From positions 496,001-560,000 of the forward strand of contig SHNF01000009.1 of the NCBI GenBank assembly GCA_004295085.1: a stretch of DNA of 64,000 nucleotides, written 5' to 3'. The notes below the pieces were generated by a model. It worked only from the letters and a program-made list of their open reading frames with translations, was not told the origin of the DNA and did not search any database. This document shows positions 24,294 to 33,214 of the stretch, one piece after another; position 1 is the stretch's first letter; each line of letters begins with the position of its first letter. The DNA is from Planctomycetota bacterium (lineage in GTDB: Bacteria > Planctomycetota > UBA1135). The translations under genes and the position numbers were made by a program.

Positions 24294-26282
24294 TCAGCGC
24301 GCGCCGGCGCCGTCCGCGTGCAGCCAGTCCCAGGTGCGCAGGGCCTGCGCGCGCGCCGGGTCGCGGTCTTCCGCGAGCAGAAAGCGGTCCTCGATGAGCT
24401 GGCCGATGGCCGCGTCCACCGCGGCGGCGTAGGTGTCGCGGGACGGCCAGAGCTCGTCGATGCTGGGGCGCGGGTCGCCGCGCTGCGTGCGCTCCCCGGC
24501 GGTGCGCGCGAGCGGGATGAAGGTGCCGTAGAAGTCGTCCATCTCGCCGTTGCCGCCGGCGCTGCCGCTGCGCAGGTGCCAGGGCGCGTAGGTGGCGAGC
24601 GGGGCCAGGATCTCGAGGCTGGGCACGCCCCCCAGCTCGTTGCCGAGCGCGTCCACCTGCGGCACGAGGACCGCGTACGCGGGGCCGAGCGCGGGCGGCT
24701 CCAGGTCGATGATGCCGGCTTCCCAGCGCGGGCCGAAGTCGCAGCGGTAGGCCTCCTGCGCCGCCTGCGGGGCTGCAAGGCCCGGAATGGCGGGGAACGC
24801 CAGGTCAGGGATCGCGACGAGAGTGCCCTCGGCGATACGCGGGCAGGCGCTGGGCGGAGGCTCGGCGTCGCGCTCGACCCAGTCGAGGAGAGCGCGCAAC
24901 AGCGCGCGCTCGGCGCGCAGGAAGTCGGCGGGATTGCCGCGCCAGCGCGGCACGACGCCCGGCAGCGGCGCTTCGGTGCGCGGGTAGGGCACCGGGAAGT
25001 GCTGCGTGCTGCGCAAGTGGTAGATGCGCTCGTTGGGCAGCGGCTCGACGTCGGCGGAGCCGTCGAGCGAGGTGTGCAGCAGCGCGGCGGCCCGGCCCCA
25101 ATACTCATAGCCGGTGTTGGTGTAGAAGATCTTCGGCGCCGTGTCGCCGGCGAGCACGCGGCTCAGCAGTCCGTCGCGCCGACCGGTGAGCGGGTCGCGC
25201 TGCGCGCGGCCGCTGAAGGGGAACAGATCGGTGGGGTAGAAAAAGGAGGAGTAGCGGTGCGCGTCGCGCGACGGCTGGGCGAAGCGATGGTTGAAGCTGC
25301 CGCGGCCGGCGCCGGCGGTGTGGATCAGCATGCCGTCGAAGGCGGGGGCGCCGCCGGCGTCGTTGCAGCCCTGGTACAGGAAATGGCGCAGGAAGCGGCC
25401 GGTCTGCGACACGCCGAATGCGATCCCGCGGCGCACCGGGAACGGGCATTCGCGGTCGGTCTTGGCATAAAGGATGGTGTCGCGCACGGCCGCGAAGCCC
25501 AGGCCGGCGACTGCGGGATCGGCGGCGCGGTACACCAGCTCGTAGATGCTGCCGGCCTGGAACGGCTGGTCGCCCTGGATGACCCAGGCATTGCCCTCCT
25601 GCGCAAAGCGCCACGCGTCGCGCGGGACCGGCGTGCGCGGGGCCAGCCGTCCTTCGCGCAGCGTCAGCAGGCTCGACGGATCGCCAGGAGCGGCGGGCGC
25701 GTAAGCGACGTGATCGCGGTGGCCGAGCGCGAGGCTCGGCGCCGGATCGTCCACCACCCAGTCGCAGCGCACCAGGCCGGTGATCGCGGTGCCGTCGGGA
25801 TTGCGCGCGCGCGGCACGCGCAGCCGCAGCAGGCCGCGCTGCTGCGGCACGTCGAACTGCCAGCCGACCCAGATCAGGGTGAGGCCCTGGCGCAGCAGCC
25901 AGCCATCGCCGAAGTCCTCCGCGGTCGCCAGGTCGGCGCCGCCGCGGCCCGCGCAGAAGTAGCGCAGCATGGCCTTGCCGCCGCGATTGCTCACCTCCAG
26001 CAGCGCCGTGCCGCTGCCCTTGGCCGGATCCGCCGGGCGCAGCACCAGGAAATCGGCGCCGGCTTCCACGCGACCGGCGGCGTTGCGCGGCGCCAGGTCG
26101 AGGTCCACGATCGCCGCGTTGCGCGGATCCTCCGGATCGAAGGCGAAGTGGATGATGCCGGAGAGCTTCTCGTACGCTCCGGCAGCGCCGAACGCGCGCC
26201 CGTCCAGCACCGGCTCGCGCGCGTGGACCTCGAGCTGCGCGACCTGCGCCGCGAGCGCCAGCAGCAGGGCGGCCGGGCTCAT
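24294..26282 (-). CDS. Secreted alpha/beta hydrolase (Abhydrolase_10 family)
   Basis: 662 residues from the ATG at 26282, which starts a signal peptide (MSPAALLLALAAQVAQ). The body matches the 'alpha/beta hydrolase domain-containing protein' family PF20091: VLDGRAFGAAGAYEKLSGII at the N-terminus, a nucleophile elbow GVSQTGRFLRHFLYQGCN near residue 285, and conserved FYTNTGYEYWGRAAALLHT, RIYHLRSTQHF with candidate acid/base residues near 390-415. Substrates of this family are unknown, probably esters; the protein would act outside the cytoplasm. Convergent with vapC and 94 bp downstream of the kinase-TPR gene on the same strand. Confidence 0.8.
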   Translation of the reverse strand: MSPAALLLALAAQVAQLEVHAREPVLDGRAFGAAGAYEKLSGIIHFAFDPEDPRNAAIVDLDLAPRNAAGRVEAGADFLVLRPADPAKGSGTALLEVSNRGGKAMLRYFCAGRGGADLATAEDFGDGWLLRQGLTLIWVGWQFDVPQQRGLLRLRVPRARNPDGTAITGLVRCDWVVDDPAPSLALGHRDHVAYAPAAPGDPSSLLTLREGRLAPRTPVPRDAWRFAQEGNAWVIQGDQPFQAGSIYELVYRAADPAVAGLGFAAVRDTILYAKTDRECPFPVRRGIAFGVSQTGRFLRHFLYQGCNDAGGAPAFDGMLIHTAGAGRGSFNHRFAQPSRDAHRYSSFFYPTDLFPFSGRAQRDPLTGRRDGLLSRVLAGDTAPKIFYTNTGYEYWGRAAALLHTSLDGSADVEPLPNERIYHLRSTQHFPVPYPRTEAPLPGVVPRWRGNPADFLRAERALLRALLDWVERDAEPPPSACPRIAEGTLVAIPDLAFPAIPGLAAPQAAQEAYRCDFGPRWEAGIIDLEPPALGPAYAVLVPQVDALGNELGGVPSLEILAPLATYAPWHLRSGSAGGNGEMDDFYGTFIPLARTAGERTQRGDPRPSIDELWPSRDTYAAAVDAAIGQLIEDRFLLAEDRDPARAQALRTWDWLHADGAGAR

Positions 26283-26376
26283 GTTGCGCCACAGTATGGG
26301 GTGCGCTCGCCGCCACGGCTTCCACCTTTGCGGAAACCTGGAAGCGTCTCCGAGCCCAGGCCCCGGCACGCCGCGT

Positions 26377-29300
26377 TCACGGTTGCGCGTCCAGGTCGGC
26401 GCGCAGGTCCATGGCGCGCTGCGCCCAGGCGTCCGCCGCTGCCGCGGTGGCGGCGGCAGCGCTGGCCCCGGTGAAGATGGCGGCCAGGCGCGAGGACAGC
26501 GGCTTGCGTTCCACGAGGAGCGTGAGCGCGCGCTCCGCGTGCTCGACGGCGCGTTCGGGATGGCCGTCCGCCAGTTCCAGCTCCGCCGCCGTGACCAGGG
26601 CGACGGCCAGGCGCTGGCGATAGCCCGGGGTTTCCGGCGCCGCGGCCAGGCGCGCCTCCTGGGCGGCCAGCGCGCGTGGCACCAGCACGCGCGCGGGCTC
26701 CAGCTCCCCGGCGCCGATGAGCAAGGCCGCGAGCTCGGCGTCGACGTGGCCGCGCAGGCTGGAATAGTCGGCGCGCCTGGCTGTCTCCGGCGGCAGCCCG
26801 TCCAGGGCCGCAGCGGCGCGCTCGTAGGTGACCTGCGCCTCCTGGGTCCGGCCGCCTTCCGCGAACCAGGCACCGAGGGCGACCAGGGTGGTCGCCAGCT
26901 CGCCGGGGAGGTAGGCCATCGCCGGCATCTTCTGGATCAGGGATTCGAAGGCGGCGACCGAGCATTGCAGGGCCGCCTCGGCCTCTTCGCGGCGCCCCAG
27001 CACGCTGCGCGCGCGGCCCAGGCTGCGCCACTGGCGCGCCAGGTAGTAGTGCGTCTCGAGATCCTGCGGCTGCGCGGTGGCCACGCGCTCCAGGATCGCC
27101 ACTGCCGCTGCCAGGGCGGATTCCGCCTCCTGCAGCCGCCCTTGCGCCTCGTGCAGGCGCGCCAGCTCCGCGTGGGCCTGCCCGAGGTTGCTCTGGAACC
27201 TGTGGTTGGCCGGGAAGTCGGCCGCCAGGTCCTGTTGCAGCTCCACGGCGCGCGCCAGCGCCGGCTGCGCCTCGTCGTAGCGGCCGGCGGTGACGAGGAC
27301 CCCACCCAGAAGCCGGCAGGCGTCGCCCAGCTCCAGCCGGGCGCGCGGGAAGTAAGGGAGACGGGCGCTGGCCTCGTCCAGGATCTCGATCGCGCTCCGG
27401 TATGCGTCCGCCGCTTCCGGCCAGCGGCCTTGCAGGCGGTGCGCATCGCCGAGCTTGCTCCAGGCGATGCCGTGGCTGACGTGCAGCACGGGCGGCAGGG
27501 CGCCGGCCTGCGCGTCCTCGAACAAGGCGATGCAGGCGCGGCTGAACTCCTCCGAGGCGGCGCTCCCTTGCTGCGTGAGCCGCAGGGCCGCCAGGCTCAG
27601 GTAGACCTCGGCCAGCACGCCGCGGGCGTCGGCGTCCTCGGGGTCGGCCGCCAGCCGCGGCTGCAGGAGGTCGCGCGCGAGCTGCAGCTGCTGCGCTCCC
27701 GGTTCGACCTGCCCGCGGCTGATCAGCAGCGAGGCATAGGCGGAGTGCGTCCTGGCGAGCTGGGCCACCGAGGCGGGATCCGTGCCCGCCAGCCCGGCGA
27801 GGAGGACGAGCGCGCGGTCGAAGTGGTCCTGCGCCTGCTCCGGATCGCTCTGGTGCACGGCCAGGCCGGCGTGGGCGGCCGCGAGGCGGTTGCTGGCCCA
27901 CGCCTCGCGCCGGGGAAGCCGCTCGAACAGCGCGATGGCTTCCTGGTAGTTGTGGACCGCCGCCGCGCGGTCTCCGAGCGTGACCTGGACCTGCGCGGCC
28001 CGCAGGTGCGCCGCCGCCGTCTGGGCGGACGCTTCCGGGCGCGCGCCCTCCTCCTGCAGGAAGGACAGGTGGAACCCGAGCGCGTCCTCGAGCAGGCGGC
28101 GGCGCACCGGATCCAGCCGTGGATCATGGCTGAGGTCCTCCTGCGCCGCGGCCGTGAGCCGCTCCACCGCCTCCACGGCGGTCCTGTAGCCGGCCTCCGC
28201 GCGCTCGAACTGCGCCTGCACGCGGGCGCGCGCCTGCTGCTGCTGCCATCCGAACGCCAGCGGCCCTCCGATCAGCAGGACGGCGGCCAGCGCGGCGGCC
28301 GCGGCGCGCGGGGGGTTGCGCTGCACCCAGCGCTGGGCGCGCCGCAGCGGACCCGGACGCCGCGCGTTGATCGGCCGGCGCTCGAGCACGTTGCTCAGGT
28401 CCCGGGCCAAGTCGGCGGCGGTCGCGTACCGGCCGGCCGGGTCGTAGTCCATGGCCTTGCCGCACACGGCCTCGGCCTCGCGCGAGATGCCGGGGTGGAT
28501 CCGGCGCAAGGGCTGTGGGCGGCCGGCCAGGATGCGCTGCCGCGTGATCTCCGCCGTCTCGCCCAGGAACGGCGAGCGCTGCGCCAGGAGCTCGTGCAAG
28601 GTCACGCCCAGCGCGTAGACGTCGACCGCGGGGCCGGCCTCGCCGGCGTCGCCGCGCAGCTGCTCGGGGGCCATGTACGGCAGCGAGCCGAGCGGCGAGC
28701 TGGTGCGCGTCAGCTTCTGCGCATCGGCAAGCCCGGCCAGGCCGAAATCGAGCACCAGCAGGCGGCCGGCGGGCGTCACGATCAGGTTGGACGGCTTGAT
28801 GTCGCGGTGCACCACGCCGCGGCGGTGGGCGTGGTCGAGCGCCTCGGCCGCGTCGCGCGCCATCTGCAGGCAGGCGCGCTCCCATGCCGGAGAGAACGTG
28901 GCCTGCTGCGCGCGCCGCTCCGCCAGCAGCTCGGCGAGCGTGCGCCCTTCGATCAGCTCCATGGCGATGTAGCTGATCCCGCCGGCCTCGCCGTATCCAT
29001 AGACCGCGACGATGCCGGGGTGCTGCAGGCGCGCGGCCGCCTCGGCCTCGCGGCGGAAGCGCTCGGCGCTGCCGGGGGAGAACACCTGCTCGGCGCGCAG
29101 GATCTTCAGCGCGACGCGCCGGCGCAGGGACTCCTGTTCGGCCTCGTACACCACGCCCATCCCGCCGCCGCCGAGCCGGCGCAGCAGGCGGAAGTCCCCG
29201 AGCCGCGCGGGCACGTCCAACGCCGGCGCGCCGAGCATGCCCATGGCGCGCAGCGACTCGGTCCGCCGGCGGATCGCGTCCGCCAGCTCCGGGTGGCGGG

Positions 29301-29409
29301 CACAGGCCTCCGCCAGCGCCGCGGCCTCGCCCACCGCGTCGCGCCGTTCCAGGAACTCGGCGACGACGCGGCGGAGCGTGGCACGGGGATCGTCAGGAGC
29401 GGCGCTCAC
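26377..29409 (-). CDS. Transmembrane Ser/Thr protein kinase with TPR repeats
   Basis: 1010 residues from a GTG at 29409. The N-terminal ~65 residues are a helical leader. The kinase domain (about 68-330) has LGGGGMGVVYEAEQ, VALKILR, HRDIKPSN, VLDFGLAG and GSLPYMAPEQ, all catalytic residues present. A transmembrane helix lies near 365-385 (AAAAALAAVLLIGGPLAFGW). The long C-terminal part (about 400-1000) is a superhelix of TPR-like repeats (GDRAAAVHNYQEAIALFERL, LGDAHRLQGRWPEAADAYRS and similar). It probably senses or scaffolds partners outside the membrane. It follows an FG-GAP gene on the same strand with a hairpin between them, so it may have its own promoter. Confidence 0.92.
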   Translation of the reverse strand: MSAAPDDPRATLRRVVAEFLERRDAVGEAAALAEACARHPELADAIRRRTESLRAMGMLGAPALDVPARLGDFRLLRRLGGGGMGVVYEAEQESLRRRVALKILRAEQVFSPGSAERFRREAEAAARLQHPGIVAVYGYGEAGGISYIAMELIEGRTLAELLAERRAQQATFSPAWERACLQMARDAAEALDHAHRRGVVHRDIKPSNLIVTPAGRLLVLDFGLAGLADAQKLTRTSSPLGSLPYMAPEQLRGDAGEAGPAVDVYALGVTLHELLAQRSPFLGETAEITRQRILAGRPQPLRRIHPGISREAEAVCGKAMDYDPAGRYATAADLARDLSNVLERRPINARRPGPLRRAQRWVQRNPPRAAAAALAAVLLIGGPLAFGWQQQQARARVQAQFERAEAGYRTAVEAVERLTAAAQEDLSHDPRLDPVRRRLLEDALGFHLSFLQEEGARPEASAQTAAAHLRAAQVQVTLGDRAAAVHNYQEAIALFERLPRREAWASNRLAAAHAGLAVHQSDPEQAQDHFDRALVLLAGLAGTDPASVAQLARTHSAYASLLISRGQVEPGAQQLQLARDLLQPRLAADPEDADARGVLAEVYLSLAALRLTQQGSAASEEFSRACIALFEDAQAGALPPVLHVSHGIAWSKLGDAHRLQGRWPEAADAYRSAIEILDEASARLPYFPRARLELGDACRLLGGVLVTAGRYDEAQPALARAVELQQDLAADFPANHRFQSNLGQAHAELARLHEAQGRLQEAESALAAAVAILERVATAQPQDLETHYYLARQWRSLGRARSVLGRREEAEAALQCSVAAFESLIQKMPAMAYLPGELATTLVALGAWFAEGGRTQEAQVTYERAAAALDGLPPETARRADYSSLRGHVDAELAALLIGAGELEPARVLVPRALAAQEARLAAAPETPGYRQRLAVALVTAAELELADGHPERAVEHAERALTLLVERKPLSSRLAAIFTGASAAAATAAAADAWAQRAMDLRADLDAQP

Positions 29410-29516
29410 GAGGATTGCAAGGCATCAACCTACAGGATTCCGTGGGCCAGGCGGCGGTGGTGCTGCATGGCCGCTCTCATCGACAGCGACGCTGGAGGGT
29501 TTCCGGAAAGCAGGAC

Positions 29517-29544
29517 GCAGCCGGCGCAGTCGCGCGCCGGCTGC
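29517..29544 (-). terminator. GCAGCCGG-type terminator after FG-GAP gene A
   Basis: Perfect 11-bp stem GCAGCCGGCGC / GCGCCGGCTGC with a 6-nt loop, 20 bp after the stop at 29564; followed on the minus strand by a short CTTT. One of three related hairpins in the FG-GAP array. Confidence 0.6.
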
Positions 29545-29563
29545 TGGATGTAATCCGCACGCC

Positions 29564-31051
29564 TCAGTTGCTCAGGGCGGCTCCGAAAGCGGCCCCTCCC
29601 CCCGGGGTGGCCTGGTGCCAGACGTCATGCCCGGCGCTGCCCGCAGGTCCGTAGAACACCTCCACCTCGCCGGCCTGCTGGGTCGCACCGATGTCTTCGT
29701 TCGGCGTACCAACAGCGAGGTCGTCCTGGCCGTCGCCGTCGAAGTCGCCGGCGGCCAGTGCCGCGCCGAAGCGGTCGTTCTGCCCGACATCGCTGCCGAT
29801 GCCCGGGAGCAGGTTGTATTCGGAGCCGTTCCAGAGCCCGCCAACATGCCCGCGCGCGACTTGCACCGCGCCGGCCAGCACGTTGCCCACGGTCTCGTAC
29901 GGCGAGCCGACGGCCAGGTCGTCGTAGCCGTCGCCGTCGAAGTCGCCGCTGGCCACCGCGAGCCCGGTGCGGTCGCCGGCTTCGGCCACGCCTTGCAGGC
30001 CGCTGCCCTGGATGAGGATCTCGTTGCCGGCGCTGCTGAGGCCGGCGGCGGAGCCGTAGATCACGTTCACCGCGCCGGCGTTGACGACGCCGCTGTCCAG
30101 GTCCTCGGAAGGCGCGCTGGCCGCGAGGTCGTCGTAGGAGTCGCCGTCGAAGTCGCCGGCGGCCAGCGCCGTCCCGAACGCGCCGTAGGCCTCGGCGGAA
30201 TCCAGGATGCCCGGCATGTTCTGGTGCCAGAGCTGCGTGGACCCAGGCTGCAGGCCTTGGCTGGAGCCGTACAGGACCTGCACCAGGCCGGCGTCGATGA
30301 GGCTGCCGACATCCTCGAGCGGCGTGCCGATCGCGATGTCCGCGTAGCCGTCGGCGTTGAAGTGGCCGGCGGCCAGCGCCGAGCCGAAGCCATCCCCCCA
30401 CTCGACCGTCTGCCCGGGCGAGGCCTGGGCCTGGTTCCATACGACGTCGCCGGAGGTGCTCAAGCCGCCGGGGCTGCCGTACATCACGTGCACTCGTCCG
30501 GCGTCGATCTCCCCGTACACCGTGGCTCCCGGCATGCCGATGACCAGGTCGTCGTAGCCGCCGGCGGCGCCATTGAAGTTGCCGGCTGCCAGGGATGCGC
30601 CGTAATGGGCGCTGTATCCCAGGTCTCCCGCCATGCCGGGATCGTCGAGCCGCAGCAGCTGGTCGCCGGTGGCGCTCAGCCCGTTTGCGGAGCCGTACAG
30701 GACGTGCACGATTCCCGCAAGGATGTATTCATCCACCGTCTCGTTGGGCACGCCGATGGCGAGGTCGTCGTAGTCGTCGCCGTTGAAATCGCCCCAGGCC
30801 AGGGCCGCTCCGAAGTTGTCGTTCTGCTCGGCGACGCCCTGGATTCCCGGGACGTCCTGGTGCCAGTAGTCCGCGCCGGCGGCCGTGAGGCCGCTCGCGC
30901 TGCCGTACAGCACCGTCACCGAGCCGGCCCACTGCACGCCGTCCACGGTATCGTCAGGAGCGCCGATCGCGAGGTCGGCGTAGCCGTCGTTGTTGAAGTC
31001 CTGCGCCTCCGGGGCTGCGAACAGGGGTAAGAAGAGGAGGATGTTGTGCAT
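29564..31051 (-). CDS. Secreted FG-GAP beta-propeller protein A
   Basis: 495 residues. A very short signal peptide with no Lys or Arg (MHNILLFLPLFAAPEAQ) precedes DFNNDGYADLAIGAP, the first FG-GAP/integrin-alpha-type repeat. About seven repeats follow, each with a Ca-binding loop such as DFNGDDYDDLAIG, DFDGDGYDDLAVG or DFDGDGQDDLAVG and a strand like 'AG.V.VLYGSA.GL...G...W.QD.PGI', consistent with a seven-bladed propeller. It is probably secreted or surface-exposed and binds ligands or other proteins in a calcium-dependent way; the ligand is unknown. First of five paralogues that share an upstream element and signal-peptide style. Confidence 0.9.
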   Translation of the reverse strand: MHNILLFLPLFAAPEAQDFNNDGYADLAIGAPDDTVDGVQWAGSVTVLYGSASGLTAAGADYWHQDVPGIQGVAEQNDNFGAALAWGDFNGDDYDDLAIGVPNETVDEYILAGIVHVLYGSANGLSATGDQLLRLDDPGMAGDLGYSAHYGASLAAGNFNGAAGGYDDLVIGMPGATVYGEIDAGRVHVMYGSPGGLSTSGDVVWNQAQASPGQTVEWGDGFGSALAAGHFNADGYADIAIGTPLEDVGSLIDAGLVQVLYGSSQGLQPGSTQLWHQNMPGILDSAEAYGAFGTALAAGDFDGDSYDDLAASAPSEDLDSGVVNAGAVNVIYGSAAGLSSAGNEILIQGSGLQGVAEAGDRTGLAVASGDFDGDGYDDLAVGSPYETVGNVLAGAVQVARGHVGGLWNGSEYNLLPGIGSDVGQNDRFGAALAAGDFDGDGQDDLAVGTPNEDIGATQQAGEVEVFYGPAGSAGHDVWHQATPGGGAAFGAALSN

Positions 31052-31060
31052 GGACAGTCT

Positions 31061-31086
31061 GATCGACGCGCGCCGGCCATCGTCAC
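31061..31086 (-). promoter_or_regulatory. Shared two-box element upstream of FG-GAP gene A
   Basis: Minus strand reads GTGAC, 13 nt, CGTCGATC, then 9 nt to the ATG. It matches the same layout at four other FG-GAP genes. Box positions suit an ECF-type -35/-10 with a leaderless start, though 13 nt is shorter than the usual AAC-to-CGT spacing. Confidence 0.55.
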
Positions 31087-31143
31087 GCGATTCTTCCGTC
31101 GGGCCGGCCGGGCGCTATCTTGGGCAGCTCCAGCCTGAGAAGC

Positions 31144-31647
31144 ATGGACGGCAGCACCCTCCAGCGCGCGGACGCCGGCGATCCGGCCGCGGCCGCCGCC
31201 CTTCTGGCGCAGCACCTGACCGGGCTGCACGCCTTTGTCCGCCTGCGCATGGGTCCGCCGCTGCGCCGGCGCGAGGACAGCGGCGACCTGGTGCAGTCGG
31301 TGTGCGCCGAGATCCTGGGCAACCTGAGCCGCTACCAGCACCCGGGCGAGCGCCAGTTCCGCCAGTGGCTGTTCAAGACCGCCGAACGCAAGATCGCGGA
31401 CCACTGGAAGCACCAGCAGCGCCTCAAGCGGGACCCGGCGCGCGAGGAGCTGGAGCGCGCCGAGGCCGCCTTCGACAAGCTGGCGGAGGACGAGCGCGAG
31501 GTGATCCTGCTCGCGAACGTGGTCGGGCTGAGCCGGGCCGAGATCGCGGCCCAGCTCGGCAAGAGCGAAGGCGCGGTGCGGACCATGCTGTCCCGCGCGC
31601 TGTCGCATCTGGCCGAGCTGGTCGAAGAGAGCGGAGAGCAGGCCTAG
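31144..31647 (+). CDS. ECF sigma factor, copy 1
   Basis: 167 residues from the ATG at 31144; an earlier ATG at 31120 would add 8. Region 2 is DLVQSVCAEILGNLSRYQ and QFRQWLFKTAERKIADHW; region 4 is EDEREVILLANVVGLSRAE and IAAQLGKSEGAVRTMLSRAL. The linker between them is only a few residues: compared with copy 2 at 33215, a 29-codon stretch is missing, otherwise the two are almost identical over their full length. The last bases CTAG form the stop of this gene and, on the other strand, of FG-GAP gene B. It is divergent from FG-GAP gene A, 92 bp apart. Confidence 0.9.
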   Translation: MDGSTLQRADAGDPAAAAALLAQHLTGLHAFVRLRMGPPLRRREDSGDLVQSVCAEILGNLSRYQHPGERQFRQWLFKTAERKIADHWKHQQRLKRDPAREELERAEAAFDKLAEDEREVILLANVVGLSRAEIAAQLGKSEGAVRTMLSRALSHLAELVEESGEQA

Positions 31648-33170
31648 CGGCCCAGCGACCAGCCGAAGAAGTCGCCGTGCTCCGACAGGTCCGGGATGCC
31701 GGCCACGTTCTGGTGCCAGTAGTCCGAGCTGGCCGACGGGATGCCGGCGTAGAACACGTGCACGACGCCCATCGCCGCGTAGGCCGTTCCCGGGTACGCG
31801 CCGAGGTACTCGCCGGGCGCGCCGATCGCCAGGTCGTCGTAGCCCGAGTCGTTGAAGTCGCCGACGGCCAGGGCCTGGCCGAACATGTCGAAGACCTCGG
31901 AAGTCTCCTGGACCGTGTCGTCCTGCGTCCAGTACGACTTCTCGAAGTTGGACAGCCCGTCGACGCTGCCCATGAACACGTGCACGGCGCCATGCAGGTC
32001 GTAGAACTCACCCGAGCCTTCGCCCGGCACGCCGATGGCGAGGTCCGCGTAGGCGTCGCCGTCGAAGTTGCCGGCCGCGAGCGCGGCGCCGAACTGGTCC
32101 TGCGACTCGGCGACGTCGTACACGCCGGGCACGTCCTCGTGCCAGTACTCGTCGTCGGCCACCCCCAGGCCGGCGGGCAGCCCGTAGAGCACGTGGACAG
32201 CGCCCGGGCTGGCGCTGCCGGCAATGAAGTCGTAGGGCACGCCGATGGCCAGGTCGTCGCGCCCATTGCCGTCGAAGTCGCCGGCGGCCAGCGCCGCGCC
32301 GAACTTCTCGATGTTGGTCGGGGCGCTGTCGATCCCGGGCACGTCCTGGTGCCAGAAGCTGGCGCCCACGCTGGTGAGCCCGACGATGCTGCTGCTGTAC
32401 ACGACGTGCACCGCGCCGGCGCTCGATCCAGCGCCGACGTCGGTGCCTGGAGCGCCGATCGCCAAGTCGGCGTGGCCGTTGCCGTCGAAGTCGGCCATCA
32501 CCAGGGTGCTGCCGAAGCCGGCGCCGGACTGGGCCGCCTGCCCGAACGTGGCGCGGCTCCACTTGCTGCTGTCCAGCGGCTGCAGGCCGGCAGCCGAGCC
32601 GGCGAGCACCCAGACACTGCCCACGTAGCCGGCTCCGCCCCAGTCCGCTCCCGGGATGCCGATCGCCAGCTCGTCGCAGCCATCCTCGTCGACGTCACCG
32701 GCGGCCAGCGCGGCGCCGAACTTGGCCATGCTCTGCAGCGCGCCCGGGGCCCCAGGGGTCTTCTGGGTCAGGTACTCCTGTCCGGTGGTGGTCAGGCCCA
32801 GCGCTCCGCCATAGAAGACTTGCACCAGGCCGGCTTCCGCCAGGCCGGCGATCGCCTCGCGCGGGCTGCCCACCGCCAGGTCGTCGAAGCCGTCGCCGTC
32901 GAAGTCGCCGTGCTGGAGCGCGAGGCCGAAGGAGTCGTTCTGCTCGGCCATGTCCCTGACCCCGGCGCTGTTCTGGCACAGGAACTGCGCGCCAGCGCTG
33001 CCGAGGCCGGACGGGCCGCCATACAGCACCTGGACCGCGCCGGACGCGGCAGCCCCGGAGATGTTCTCGCCGAAGACGCCGACCGCCAGGTCGGAGTATC
33101 CGTCGCCGTTGAAGTCCTGCGCCGACGGGGCGGCGAGCAGGGAGGGGAGCAGGAGGAGGAGCTCGTTCAT
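31644..33170 (-). CDS. Secreted FG-GAP beta-propeller protein B
   Basis: 508 residues: short Lys/Arg-free signal (MNELLLLLPSLLAAPSAQ), then DFNGDGYSDLAVGVF and about seven FG-GAP repeats (DFDGDGFDDLAVG, DVDEDGCDELAIG, DFDGNGHADLAIG, DFDGNGRDDLAIG, NFDGDAYADLAIG, DFNDSGYDDLAIG). The protein ends EHGDFFGWSLGR with part of a last blade closing on the first. Same probable role as protein A. Its stop shares the CTAG at 31644-31647 with the sigma gene converging on it. Confidence 0.9.
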   Translation of the reverse strand: MNELLLLLPSLLAAPSAQDFNGDGYSDLAVGVFGENISGAAASGAVQVLYGGPSGLGSAGAQFLCQNSAGVRDMAEQNDSFGLALQHGDFDGDGFDDLAVGSPREAIAGLAEAGLVQVFYGGALGLTTTGQEYLTQKTPGAPGALQSMAKFGAALAAGDVDEDGCDELAIGIPGADWGGAGYVGSVWVLAGSAAGLQPLDSSKWSRATFGQAAQSGAGFGSTLVMADFDGNGHADLAIGAPGTDVGAGSSAGAVHVVYSSSIVGLTSVGASFWHQDVPGIDSAPTNIEKFGAALAAGDFDGNGRDDLAIGVPYDFIAGSASPGAVHVLYGLPAGLGVADDEYWHEDVPGVYDVAESQDQFGAALAAGNFDGDAYADLAIGVPGEGSGEFYDLHGAVHVFMGSVDGLSNFEKSYWTQDDTVQETSEVFDMFGQALAVGDFNDSGYDDLAIGAPGEYLGAYPGTAYAAMGVVHVFYAGIPSASSDYWHQNVAGIPDLSEHGDFFGWSLGR

Positions 33171-33178
33171 GTCCCCCG

Positions 33179-33204
33179 GATCGCCGCCGCGGCGTCGGCG
33201 TTAC
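33179..33204 (-). promoter_or_regulatory. Shared two-box element upstream of FG-GAP gene B
   Basis: Minus strand reads GTAAC, 13 nt, CGGCGATC, then 8 nt to the ATG at 33170. One base differs from the CGTCGATC form in the other copies. Confidence 0.5.
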
Positions 33205-33214
33205 CGTATTTCTC

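Noticed and set aside
25969-29553. 1194-codon open frame antisense to the kinase-TPR gene
   Set aside because: No motifs; covers a kinase with all catalytic residues.
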